Origin: Legionellaceae bacterium
Lineage (GTDB): Bacteria; Pseudomonadota; Gammaproteobacteria; Legionellales; Legionellaceae
Length of the DNA: 8,101 nt
Reading direction: 5' to 3'
Assembly: GCA_030696465.1 (NCBI GenBank)
Contig: JAUYSE010000147.1
Location: 1-8,101, forward strand
Shown: positions 1 through 6,580 of the stretch, one piece after another
How positions within the stretch are numbered: position 1 is the first letter of the stretch
Layout of the letters: each line of letters opens with the position of its first letter
The notes under the pieces: model-generated
Database searches by the model: none
What the model saw: the letters and a program-made list of their open reading frames with translations, nothing else
Told to the model about the DNA's origin: nothing
Program-made: the position numbers and the translations under genes

Positions 1-1
1 T

Positions 2-21
2 CCGCTCCCTCACGGTCGCGG
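2..21 (-). repeat. GC-rich hairpin repeat downstream of the transporter
   Basis: Read on the minus strand, this 20-base segment folds on itself. Four CCGC/GCGG pairs are followed by a symmetric GA/GA internal pair of mismatches, two C-G pairs and a four-base GTGA loop, which fits the GNRA pattern. It starts 8 bases past the transporter stop codon. Its GC content is far above the surrounding genes. From memory, similar GC-rich intergenic repeats are scattered in many bacterial genomes, but I cannot confirm copy number from one window. It could help end the transporter transcript or stabilise its 3' end. A T-run cannot be judged because the window ends here. Confidence 0.5.
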
Positions 22-29
22 CTCGGATT

Positions 30-1265
30 TTAATTCGATGGCACTAATACCCGTTCTTTCGACAACTGATGATGCAGCACTTGGACGACGCACACATCAG
101 ACCACACGTTTAATGCGGTTTCTAACATGTCTATCAGCGTATAAAATGGCAAGATGACGCCCATCAAGGTAATAGGGACATTCATACTGGCCAGTAAACT
201 CGCACTTAAAAAGAAACAACCCATAGGCACGCCGGCATTACCAATGGCCGCAATGGTCGCAATACCCACCCAAAGTAACATACTCATGGTGGTCATGGGG
301 ACTCCAGCATTTTGCATTAAATATACGACGGTTGTGAAAATAAAAGCGGCACAACCGTTCATATTAATACTGGTGCAGAGTGGAAAAATAAAACGTGAAA
401 CGTCCGGATCTATGCCTAGATTTTTTTCAGCTGCATTCATGGTGACGGGTAGGGTGCCGACCGATGATTTTGAAAAAAAGGCAACCGTTAATGCAGGCAG
501 AACGGCGCGAAAAACCTTCCAGGGATTAAGACCTTTTAAATAGAGCCAAATCGGTAATATGATACAACCTTGCACCAGATTAGCTAACACAATTACCAGT
601 AAATAAGAGCCTAGTCCGCCTAAATCAGCGCCTTCCCGCAATTGTACAATGGTGGTGGCAATAAAACCAAATAGGCCGAGAGGAATGATGCGAATAATCC
701 AATGGGTAATGACGACAAATAAACTATGCCAACCTTTGAAAAAATGGACAATAGTTTGATGTGCTTCGGCGTCGGGAATAAAGCGAATTGCACAGCCAAT
801 GACAACACTCAAGAGTAGTACACTAAACACTTGATGATTGACAAAAGGATCAAGGATGGAACTGGGAATAATACCGCTGACATACGTCCAATAGCTGTGA
901 TCGCTGCTTAATAATGCAGGGACTGCTTGTTTGCTTGTTTGGATCACTAACGCAGGATGTATCCACTGATACAATACAAAAGCCAGTAGCGCGGCGACGA
1001 AGGTGGTGCCAAAGGTATAGGTCATAGTTTTTCGCCAGATACTATACATATTGCCTTCAGGCTGATAATGACAGAGTGTAACAATAATGGATAAAGCAAT
1101 AATGGGTAGGCTAATGCATTGAAATAAACGTACAAATACATCCGTTAGAAAAGAGGCAATATGATGTAAGGTGGCGTTTTGTGAGTAACCACAGCATATC
1201 CCTAATATCAGTGCTATTGCATACCAAGTGGTGGTTCGTTGATACCAGGCAAGAGGTTGTTCCAT
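30..1265 (-). CDS. DAACS-family Na+/H+:amino acid or dicarboxylate symporter
   Basis: Inner-membrane secondary transporter of the dicarboxylate/amino acid:cation symporter family, 411 aa from the ATG at 1265. A TTG-started form reaching 1304 is possible, but only the ATG has a good ribosome site (CAGGA, 5-base spacing). Many hydrophobic segments are visible. The serine-rich first re-entrant loop is FFSKSSVGTLPVT (263-275), the TM7 motif is NMNG (301-304), the second loop has GNAGVPMG (342-349), and the TM8 region has IDMLETALNVWSD (378-390). In GltPh-type glutamate carriers the TM7 motif is NMDG, and an arginine sits where E382 is here. As I recall, E. coli SstT (serine/threonine) also has ET-ALN at this place. 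A neutral amino acid is therefore a better guess than glutamate or a C4-dicarboxylate. The gene stands alone, is transcribed leftward and has its own upstream promoter-like sequences. Family sure; substrate unsure. Confidence 0.9.
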   Translation of the reverse strand: MEQPLAWYQRTTTWYAIALILGICCGYSQNATLHHIASFLTDVFVRLFQCISLPIIALSIIVTLCHYQPEGNMYSIWRKTMTYTFGTTFVAALLAFVLYQWIHPALVIQTSKQAVPALLSSDHSYWTYVSGIIPSSILDPFVNHQVFSVLLLSVVIGCAIRFIPDAEAHQTIVHFFKGWHSLFVVITHWIIRIIPLGLFGFIATTIVQLREGADLGGLGSYLLVIVLANLVQGCIILPIWLYLKGLNPWKVFRAVLPALTVAFFSKSSVGTLPVTMNAAEKNLGIDPDVSRFIFPLCTSINMNGCAAFIFTTVVYLMQNAGVPMTTMSMLLWVGIATIAAIGNAGVPMGCFFLSASLLASMNVPITLMGVILPFYTLIDMLETALNVWSDVCVVQVLHHQLSKERVLVPSN

Positions 1266-1270
1266 AAATA

Positions 1271-1275
1271 TCCTG
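1271..1275 (-). promoter_or_regulatory. Ribosome binding site that decides the transporter start
   Basis: The minus strand reads CAGGA, then 5 bases, then the ATG at 1265. The upstream TTG at 1304 has no comparable purine-rich box. This favours the 411-residue protein over the 424-residue one. Confidence 0.65.
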
Positions 1276-1308
1276 TGAAATAGTATTGACGTAAAATCCT
1301 GCAACAGC

Positions 1309-1326
1309 AGCTATTATAGCTCAAAA
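1309..1326 (-). promoter_or_regulatory. Palindromic box with TATAAT, copy 1 (possible operator/-10)
   Basis: Bases 1311-1326 are an exact 16-base match to 1398-1413. In this copy, 1309-1321 is a perfect odd palindrome (AGCTAT, central T, ATAGCT). On the minus strand it contains a consensus TATAAT at 1313-1318, about 48 bases before the transporter ATG. A GTAACA with 15-base spacing lies upstream as a possible -35. It could be a core promoter, an operator, or both. The pairing of two identical boxes suggests a binding site, which is inference. Confidence 0.4.
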
Positions 1327-1349
1327 AAAGAACTGTTACTATAGAGAAT

Positions 1350-1378
1350 ATTATAGGGTCAGAGCAAGATTATCTAAA
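1350..1378 (-). promoter_or_regulatory. Candidate sigma-70 promoter for the transporter gene
   Basis: On the minus strand, TTTAGA (1373-1378) is followed by a 17-base spacer and TATAAT (1350-1355). That is 4 of 6 for the -35, a perfect -10 and ideal spacing. Transcription would start near 1343 and give a leader of roughly 75-80 bases before the ATG at 1265. It lies between the two identical palindromic boxes, so a protein bound to both could control it by looping. Confidence 0.5.
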
Positions 1379-1393
1379 ACTCAAATGGTATGG

Positions 1394-1413
1394 GAGCCTA
1401 TTATAGCTCAAAA
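1394..1413 (-). promoter_or_regulatory. Palindromic box with TATAAT, copy 2
   Basis: Bases 1398-1413 repeat 1311-1326 exactly, 87 bases away and in the same orientation. Here the flanks give GAGC/GCTC arms (1394-1397 and 1406-1409) instead of the longer arms of copy 1. The minus-strand TATAAT at 1400-1405 has no good -35 partner, so this copy looks more like a binding site than a promoter. Function is inferred. Confidence 0.35.
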
Positions 1414-1425
1414 TACGCAGGATCT

Positions 1426-1437
1426 ATCCGAGCCGCG
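1426..1437 (+). repeat. Inverted partial copy of the left-end GC-rich repeat
   Basis: ATCCGAGCCGCG here is the exact reverse complement of 17-28 at the other side of the transporter gene. Beyond the 12 exact bases the likeness continues loosely (CGT and AG in register), as if the rest of the element had decayed or been cut. The transporter gene therefore lies between inverted GC-rich sequences. A single 12-mer match can occur by chance in 8 kb, so this is suggestive only. Confidence 0.35.
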
Positions 1438-1483
1438 CGCGTAAGCACTAATCTATGCACACATCTTTAAGTTAAAATGAATT

Positions 1484-1641
1484 CCCGCTTTTTGTAGATT
1501 AGAAAGGCGGGTCCTGCCGATTGCGGACCCCGCCGTGCTCGCAAAAGCCTGCGCGCGGACGGGGGGCCCCCTTCATCGTCACCCGCTCACGCGTTGTGCT
1601 GCGCGAGAATGCTTATTTAGATGACGGAGTCCGCAATCGGC
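1484..1641. repeat. GC-rich nested palindromic element
   Basis: The core 1516-1641 has 83 G or C bases of 126 (66%), unlike the AT-rich genes around it. A perfect 13-base inverted repeat (GCCGATTGCGGAC at 1516-1528, complement at 1629-1641) closes it. Two other hairpins compete for the left arm: 1484-1491 with 1503-1511, and 1506-1514 with 1525-1534, each with one bulge. Inside is a 10-base palindrome GGGGGCCCCC (1562-1571) and a CTCGC/GCGAG pair (1538-1542, 1603-1607). No convincing gene is present. An open frame on the plus strand runs through it into the antisense of queC, and I treat that as chance. It could be a palindromic repeat unit, a small mobile-element remnant, or a structured RNA. 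Confidence 0.55.
1506..1534 (-). terminator. Possible terminator for queC
   Basis: On the minus strand a 9-pair GC stem with one bulged base and a 10-base loop is followed by TTTCT. It lies about 190 bases beyond the queC stop codon. The T-run is short, and the stem is part of the larger palindromic element, so a terminator role is only possible. Confidence 0.25.
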
Positions 1642-1724
1642 TATATCATTACCCACCAGTCAGTTCTGCGTTTTTTCGGTTTTTATCTGTACACACATTG
1701 ATGACAGAGACTACCCTTGTGTTT

Positions 1725-2405
1725 CTAAACATATCTCGTCGGATCTGCCACACCTGCTTCTTGAAACCCTTTTTTTCGATAAGTACAACTATCACACTTT
1801 CCACAGGCGGCGCCAGAATGGGGATCTGCGTTATAACAGGAAACCGTCAAAGCGTAGTCCACCTTATTTTTTATTCCCAGTTGTATGGTTTCGGCTTTGC
1901 TTAAATAAAGCAGTGGGGAGTGAATCGTCATTTTCTTTCCTTCGACCGCCTCTTTGGTGGCGAGGTTCGCCAATTTTTCAAAAGCATGAATGAATTCCGG
2001 TCTGCAATCTGGGTAGCCAGAATAATCAATATGGCTAATCCCTAGAAAAATATCGTATGCGCCAATGCTTTCTGCATAGCCGAGCGCAAGTGATAGAAAA
2101 ATGGTGTTTCTTGCGGGCACATAAGTGGCAGGTATTTCAGAGGCTTGATGTTCGTCATAATCGGGCACCTCAATGTTTTTATTGGTTAACGCAGAGGAAC
2201 CAAACATATCATGAGGCAAAGTAATCACTTTATGTTGTTGAATACCCAAAGCAAGGGCAATTTTTTTTGCGGCTTGTATTTCAGTCGTGTGTTTTTGACC
2301 ATACGTAAAACTGATTGGGTAGCAATCAAAGTTTTGGTTTTTTGCAAGCGCTAAAACGGTAGTGGAGTCTAAGCCCCCGGAAAATAAAATCACTGCTTTT
2401 TTCAT
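1725..2405 (-). CDS. queC: 7-cyano-7-deazaguanine (preQ0) synthase QueC
   Basis: Cytoplasmic enzyme that turns 7-carboxy-7-deazaguanine, ammonia and ATP into preQ0, a step toward queuosine in tRNA. It is 226 aa, close to the usual 220-235. The PP-loop ATP motif SGGLDS is at residues 9-14. Other family marks are FTYGQKH, the VPARNT stretch near the middle, and a zinc site of four cysteines near the end (C190, C201, C204, C207, spaced C-x10-C-x2-C-x2-C). It looks complete and intact. It is the last gene of a minus-strand run, 57 bases after dapE. I see no good promoter or terminator in that gap, so read-through is likely. The ATG at 2405 has only an AGGA about 13 bases away, so initiation may be weak. 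No other queuosine genes are nearby. Confidence 0.95.
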   Translation of the reverse strand: MKKAVILFSGGLDSTTVLALAKNQNFDCYPISFTYGQKHTTEIQAAKKIALALGIQQHKVITLPHDMFGSSALTNKNIEVPDYDEHQASEIPATYVPARNTIFLSLALGYAESIGAYDIFLGISHIDYSGYPDCRPEFIHAFEKLANLATKEAVEGKKMTIHSPLLYLSKAETIQLGIKNKVDYALTVSCYNADPHSGAACGKCDSCTYRKKGFQEAGVADPTRYV

Positions 2406-2462
2406 AATAAGGCGGGAATTCCTGTTGATTCGATAGTATTACCCCTGCTACGAGGCGAATTT

Positions 2463-3596
2463 TCACAGCAAGTTTTTAATAATGACATAATATAGCTGGG
2501 TTAAATCTTCCAAACTTTGTACGCTAATACATTCATTGATTTGATGAATGGTTTTATTCACTAAGCCTAGCTCTACGACTTCAATGCCATAAGGTGCTAT
2601 AAAACGTGCATCAGAAGTGCCGCCGCTGGTAGATAACTCCGGCCGGTAGTTAAAGCAGCTATAAATGGCGTCACTCACGGTTTGTACTAAGGTCCCTTGG
2701 CTGGTAAGAAAAGGGGCACCATTCTCGCGCCATCGTATCTCAGTATGTAGTTTGTGTCGTTGAAAAAGACTTTCAATATCGCTTTGTAATTGTTCTGCAC
2801 TGACGGAAGAGGAGTAACGAATATTAAAATGTAACGTGCATTCTCCAGGAATAACATTGCCAGCTTCGGCATTGCCGGCTTGGTAATAAGTGATTTGTAA
2901 GGAAGAGGCTGGAAAATGAGGGTTATTATTATCCCATTGGAGTTGTGAGAGTTCAGCAATGGCTGAGGCTGCAGCATGGATAGGATTATCTGCGAGATGT
3001 GGGTAAGCCACATGTCCCTGTTTTCCTATAATTTTTACAGAAGCAGAAAGTGAGCCGCGTCTTCCGATCTTCACGACGTCTCCGATCTGTTCAGTAGAGG
3101 AGGGTTCACCTACAATGCAATATGTTGGACGGATACTTTGTTCTATAAGTTTTTCCATCACGTAAGGCGTACCCAGCTCAAAAACATTGCCTTCTTCGGC
3201 GCTCGTGAGGAGTAGGCCGATTTTGCCACGAGGCATGAAGCCTTCGCTGTGTAAACGTGAGAAAGCCGCAAGCATTGCCGCGAGTCCGCCTTTCATATCG
3301 GCAACCCCACGACCGTATAGTGAGTTTCCTTCTTGGTGTAGCATAAAAGGAGATGCTCGCCAATCCTGTTCGTTGCCGACAGATACAACATCTGTATGAC
3401 CGGCAAATAGCAGTAGGGGACCATCTTCATTGCCATATTCTAAATAGACATTATCGACGGGTGGGTTCGGGAAACGCTGTGCACGAAATTCTAGCGTAGA
3501 GAGAAAATCAATAATGTAATTCTGGCAGCCGTGATCTTCCGGTGTAATCGACGGATATTTGATTAATGTACGGAGTATTTCTAAAGCAGAGCTCAT
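2463..3596 (-). CDS. dapE: Succinyl-diaminopimelate desuccinylase DapE
   Basis: Zinc hydrolase of the M20 family that removes succinate from N-succinyl-LL-2,6-diaminopimelate, in the lysine and peptidoglycan precursor pathway. It is 377 aa, the usual length. The two-metal site is complete: H67 and D69 in the AGHTDVV motif, D100 in GRGVADMKGG, E134-E135 in TSAEEG, E164 in VGEPS, and H351 in IHQINE near the C-terminus. The dimerisation (lid) domain occupies about 180-295. The start is 3 bases after the dapD stop with no clear ribosome site of its own, which suggests translational coupling to dapD. These two genes catalyse neighbouring parts of the same pathway, so the pairing makes sense. Confidence 0.96.
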   Translation of the reverse strand: MSSALEILRTLIKYPSITPEDHGCQNYIIDFLSTLEFRAQRFPNPPVDNVYLEYGNEDGPLLLFAGHTDVVSVGNEQDWRASPFMLHQEGNSLYGRGVADMKGGLAAMLAAFSRLHSEGFMPRGKIGLLLTSAEEGNVFELGTPYVMEKLIEQSIRPTYCIVGEPSSTEQIGDVVKIGRRGSLSASVKIIGKQGHVAYPHLADNPIHAAASAIAELSQLQWDNNNPHFPASSLQITYYQAGNAEAGNVIPGECTLHFNIRYSSSVSAEQLQSDIESLFQRHKLHTEIRWRENGAPFLTSQGTLVQTVSDAIYSCFNYRPELSTSGGTSDARFIAPYGIEVVELGLVNKTIHQINECISVQSLEDLTQLYYVIIKNLL

Positions 3597-3599
3597 GGT

Positions 3600-4418
3600 T
3601 TAGTTATCTCGTAATAACTCATTAATAGATACCTTTGCACGGGTTTTTTCGTCAACTTGTTTAATAATCACCGCACAGTATAGTTGGTATTTTCCGTCGG
3701 CACTGGGCAACCCCCCAGGTACGACGACGGATCCTGCAGGAACCCGGCCATAACTGATGGTATCGGTCAGGCGATTATAAATTTTGGTGCTTTGACCAAT
3801 AAAAACACCCATAGAGATGACCGAATCACGCTCGACAATAATGCCCTCTACAATTTCAGAGCGAGCACCAATAAAGCAGCCGTCTTCAATGATGGTAGGA
3901 TTGGCTTGTAAAGGCTCTAAGACACCACCAATACCAGCGCCTCCAGAAATATGGACGTTTTTACCGATTTGTGCACAAGAGCCAACCGTTGCCCAAGTAT
4001 CGATGAGGGTGCCTTCGTCGACATAAGCCCCAATATTGACATAAGAGGGCATCAGTATTGCCCGTTTGCCAATAAAGGCACCGCGCCTGACAATCGCATG
4101 AGGAACTACGCGTACCCCGTGTTGTGCGAAGTCGGCTTCGTTAAAGTCTTGATACTTTAAATCGAGTTTGTCATAAAAATTGCTAAACCCGCCCGGCATA
4201 TGACGATTGGGAAAGATGGTAAAACAGAGTAAAATTGCCTTTTTAAGCCAACTATGCACTTGCCATTGTCCATTTATAGGCTCTGCAACGCGAAAGCGGC
4301 CTTGATCTAAGCCTTGCAGTACTTCTTCTAGGGCCGCACGTAAGTTGTCTGGCGCATTTTGTGCGTTGAAGGTGTGGCGTTCTTCAAAAGAAGCTTCAAT
4401 AATTTGTTCTATATTCAT
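3600..4418 (-). CDS. dapD: Tetrahydrodipicolinate N-succinyltransferase DapD
   Basis: Uses succinyl-CoA to succinylate 2,3,4,5-tetrahydropyridine-2,6-dicarboxylate, the first committed step of the succinylase branch to diaminopimelate and lysine. It is 272 aa against about 274 in E. coli. A helical N-terminal domain (about 1-100) is followed by a left-handed beta-helix of hexapeptide repeats (about 102-235), with typical triplets such as FIGKRA, NIGAYV and CFIGAR, and a short C-terminal beta domain. D140 and E188 (in SEIVEG) fall where catalytic acids have been proposed in mycobacterial DapD; that alignment is from memory. The ATG overlaps the stop of the upstream acyltransferase gene by 4 bases (ATGA), with AGGGA 10 bases upstream, so the two are translated as a coupled pair. 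Confidence 0.97.
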   Translation of the reverse strand: MNIEQIIEASFEERHTFNAQNAPDNLRAALEEVLQGLDQGRFRVAEPINGQWQVHSWLKKAILLCFTIFPNRHMPGGFSNFYDKLDLKYQDFNEADFAQHGVRVVPHAIVRRGAFIGKRAILMPSYVNIGAYVDEGTLIDTWATVGSCAQIGKNVHISGGAGIGGVLEPLQANPTIIEDGCFIGARSEIVEGIIVERDSVISMGVFIGQSTKIYNRLTDTISYGRVPAGSVVVPGGLPSADGKYQLYCAVIIKQVDEKTRAKVSINELLRDN

Positions 4419-5314
4419 GATGGTATATTCCCTAAACGAAGTTGGGCGATAATTTTATCTTTCTGTTGCCATTGATCATTGAGCCATTGATGAAAGGCTT
4501 GTTGAGAGGATTCACTGAGTGCTACTCCTTGCGTGATAAACTCCGTAGGAATGGGTATTTCTCGAATATGTACACGGACAGTATGAATGCGGCGACAGAG
4601 GAAGTCCCAAATAGAATGTTGAGGGCTATCGTAGGCAATACTGACATCTAAAATACTGTGAAGTTGTTGATGCATGGTTTGTATCGCGAGCTGTAGGCCA
4701 CCAGACTTTGGTTTTAAGAGATATTCATAAGGGGAAGATTGCATCACTTTTTTGGCAAGCGTGAAACGGGTGCCTTCTAAGAAATTCATAATAGTACTTG
4801 GTTGTCTCATAAGCGCTTGAATATTTTTTTTGGCGGCTTGTAGATCTTTCCCCATTTTATGCGGATATTTTGCAAGGTAAGTCTTGCTATAGCGTTTTAC
4901 AAAAGTACAGCCCATCGCCCACCAAGCGAAACCCAGCAGTGGTACCCACTTTAGTTGGTCTTTTACAAAAAATTTAGGGACAGGAATGCGTCGGTTGAGT
5001 ACTTTACTTAAAATGAGAACGTCGGCCCAGCTTTGGTGATTCGCCACGAGAATATAACAACGTTGAGGATCAAGCAAAGTGGTATCTTGAATCTGGAATG
5101 TTAGATTAGGCATGCGTTGTAGGTAGGCATTATTGATGTCTATCCAGTATTCCGCAAACATATCAACCTTCGCCATACACCAAACTTGTAGCTTGTTTAT
5201 GGGGAGTAATTTGAGTAATCCTAAGAAAAATATAGGAATAAAAAACAGGGTGCAAGTAACACAAACAATGAGTAGCGCAGTAATTGCGTGAAAATAATTA
5301 AGACAGCGGTTCAT
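4415..5314 (-). CDS. yihG: YihG-like 1-acyl-glycerol-3-phosphate-type acyltransferase
   Basis: Membrane-bound acyltransferase of the PlsC/LPLAT superfamily, probably transferring fatty acyl groups to lysophosphatidic acid or a related lysolipid on the inner face of the inner membrane. It is 299 aa; E. coli YihG is about 310. An N-terminal hydrophobic segment (about 10-37) acts as anchor. The catalytic motif NHQSWAD holds H93 and D98. The block LKWVPLLGFAWWAMGC (121-136) and VKRYSKTYL after it match the YihG type closely as I recall it. The phosphate-binding motif is FLEGTRFT (178-185). It starts 3 bases after the preceding gene with AAAGGG at 5321-5326 and 6-base spacing, and overlaps dapD by 4 bases. 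The tie to lysine/peptidoglycan genes may reflect shared envelope growth, which is inference. Confidence 0.9.
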   Translation of the reverse strand: MNRCLNYFHAITALLIVCVTCTLFFIPIFFLGLLKLLPINKLQVWCMAKVDMFAEYWIDINNAYLQRMPNLTFQIQDTTLLDPQRCYILVANHQSWADVLILSKVLNRRIPVPKFFVKDQLKWVPLLGFAWWAMGCTFVKRYSKTYLAKYPHKMGKDLQAAKKNIQALMRQPSTIMNFLEGTRFTLAKKVMQSSPYEYLLKPKSGGLQLAIQTMHQQLHSILDVSIAYDSPQHSIWDFLCRRIHTVRVHIREIPIPTEFITQGVALSESSQQAFHQWLNDQWQQKDKIIAQLRLGNIPS

Positions 5315-5317
5315 AAG

Positions 5318-6472
5318 TTACCCTTTAAAAGCTTGGTTGATATCGTATAGGAGATCGTCCACTTGTTCAATTCCGATGGATAAACGAATAAATCCATCGG
5401 TAATGCCGAGTGCTTGACGCTGCGCTTCAGGAATAGAGGCATGCGTCATAATCGCGGGATGCTCAATGAGGCTTTCGACGCCACCTAAACTTTCGGCTAA
5501 GGTGAAAATCTCAAAACGCGAGAGAATTTGTTTGGTTTCTTCAAGCGTGCTTTTGAGTTGTAGAGAAATCATGCCTCCGAAGGCCTGCATTTGTTGTTGT
5601 GCTAAATGATATTGTGGATGACTGATTAAGCCAGGGTAGAAAATTTTGTCTACCAGTGGATGAGCGCTCAGTTGCTGCGCGATTTCTAAGGCATTTTCAC
5701 AGTGACGTTCCATGCGTAACGACAGTGTTTTGAGACTACGTAATACTAAGAAACTATCAAAAGGACTGGCAATGCCGCCACAAGCATTTTGTAAAAAAGC
5801 CACTTGCTCTGCGAGGTCGCTATTGTCACCAACCACCACTACGCCATTGACGCAGTCAGAATGACCATTTAAGTATTTGGTGGCAGAATGTAGCGCGATA
5901 TCTGCGCCTAAAGTAAGCGGCTTTTGAATCCAAGGAGTTGCAAAGGTGTTGTCTACGACGGTGATTAATTGCTTGGCTTTGCCAAAAGCTGCAATTTTTG
6001 CAATGTCGACGATTTGTAGCATGGGGTTGCTCGGAGTTTCTAGCCAGATCATTTTGGTATCTGCGCAATATGCTTTTTCTAGGGCGGCGGGGTCGCGCAT
6101 GTCTACAAAAGAAAAACGCAATTGGCTGGTTCTTTTTTTGACGCGCTCAAATAAGCGATACGTTCCACCATATAAATCATGCATGGCAATGACATGACTG
6201 CCTGCATCTAATAAATTGAGTACGGTATCAATGGCGGCCATGCCAGAAGCAAAGGCGAATCCTTTGGTTCCTGACTCTAAGTCGGCAATACAGTTTTCAT
6301 AGGCGAAGCGTGTCGGGTTTTGCGTTCTAGAATACTCGTAGCCTTGATGTACGCCGGGTGCTTGTTGTTTGTAGGTGGATGTTGCATAAATAGGGGTCAT
6401 CACCGCCCCAGTGCTTGGATCTGGAGATTGACCGGCATGGATGGCGCGAGTGTCAAAATGCAAGGTTCGCAT
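5318..6472 (-). CDS. Cystathionine gamma-synthase/gamma-lyase-type PLP enzyme
   Basis: Cytoplasmic PLP enzyme of the Cys/Met metabolism family, 384 aa and full length. The PLP lysine is K199 in SATKYLNGH. YSR (47-49), the YGG at 101-103, D174 in VVDNT and R363 near the C-terminus fit cofactor and carboxylate binding. E333 in GGVESL is the glutamate found in gamma-synthases and gamma-lyases and absent from cystathionine beta-lyase, so gamma chemistry is favoured. The following IEHPAIMTHASI shares features of synthases (ESLI-HP) and of lyases (PAIMTHAS). It may make cystathionine from an activated homoserine and cysteine, or break cystathionine to cysteine, or do both. First gene of the minus-strand run; AAGGA lies 9 bases before the ATG. 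I give no symbol because metB and a gamma-lyase cannot be told apart here. Confidence 0.9.
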   Translation of the reverse strand: MRTLHFDTRAIHAGQSPDPSTGAVMTPIYATSTYKQQAPGVHQGYEYSRTQNPTRFAYENCIADLESGTKGFAFASGMAAIDTVLNLLDAGSHVIAMHDLYGGTYRLFERVKKRTSQLRFSFVDMRDPAALEKAYCADTKMIWLETPSNPMLQIVDIAKIAAFGKAKQLITVVDNTFATPWIQKPLTLGADIALHSATKYLNGHSDCVNGVVVVGDNSDLAEQVAFLQNACGGIASPFDSFLVLRSLKTLSLRMERHCENALEIAQQLSAHPLVDKIFYPGLISHPQYHLAQQQMQAFGGMISLQLKSTLEETKQILSRFEIFTLAESLGGVESLIEHPAIMTHASIPEAQRQALGITDGFIRLSIGIEQVDDLLYDINQAFKG

Positions 6473-6508
6473 AAGGGAGAATCCTTATTGAAATCAGATG
6501 CTAAAGAT

Positions 6509-6537
6509 ATCATAAACCCACATCTTGGTACAGACAT
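6509..6537 (-). promoter_or_regulatory. Candidate promoter of the PLP enzyme-yihG-dapD-dapE operon
   Basis: On the minus strand, TATGAT (6509-6514) matches 5 of 6 of the -10. The hexamer 17 bases upstream (ATGTCT, 6532-6537) matches only 3 of 6. The start would be near 6502, leaving a leader of about 30 bases, too short for a riboswitch. No MetJ-type AGACGTCT box or SAM riboswitch is seen. Confidence 0.35.
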
Positions 6538-6553
6538 AGGAGGATGATATACT
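6525..6553 (+). promoter_or_regulatory. Candidate sigma-70 promoter of serS
   Basis: TTGGTA (6525-6530), a 17-base spacer and TATACT (6548-6553) give 4 of 6 and 5 of 6 matches to the consensus. Transcription would start near 6560, about 32 bases before the ATG. The -35 lies one base from the putative -35 of the divergent operon, so polymerases at the two promoters could compete. Confidence 0.55.
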
Positions 6554-6580
6554 GCGCGTATCTTCGATTAACAATGATAT

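Noticed and set aside
30..1304. Longer transporter starting at TTG 1304
   Set aside because: The 13 extra residues precede the normal family start, and the ATG at 1265 has a well spaced CAGGA.
1521..1904. A 127-codon plus-strand frame across the GC-rich element and the end of queC
   Set aside because: Half of it is antisense to the conserved zinc site of QueC, the rest is palindromic repeat sequence, and there is no ribosome site or recognisable protein.
1479..2421. 10-base inverted repeat GAATTCCCGC / GCGGGAATTC flanking queC
   Set aside because: A 10-base match over about 1 kb is expected by chance and the surrounding bases do not extend it.
2406..2462. Separate promoter for queC
   Set aside because: The best -10-like hexamer (TACTAT) has no acceptable -35 at 16-18 bases, so read-through from dapE is simpler.
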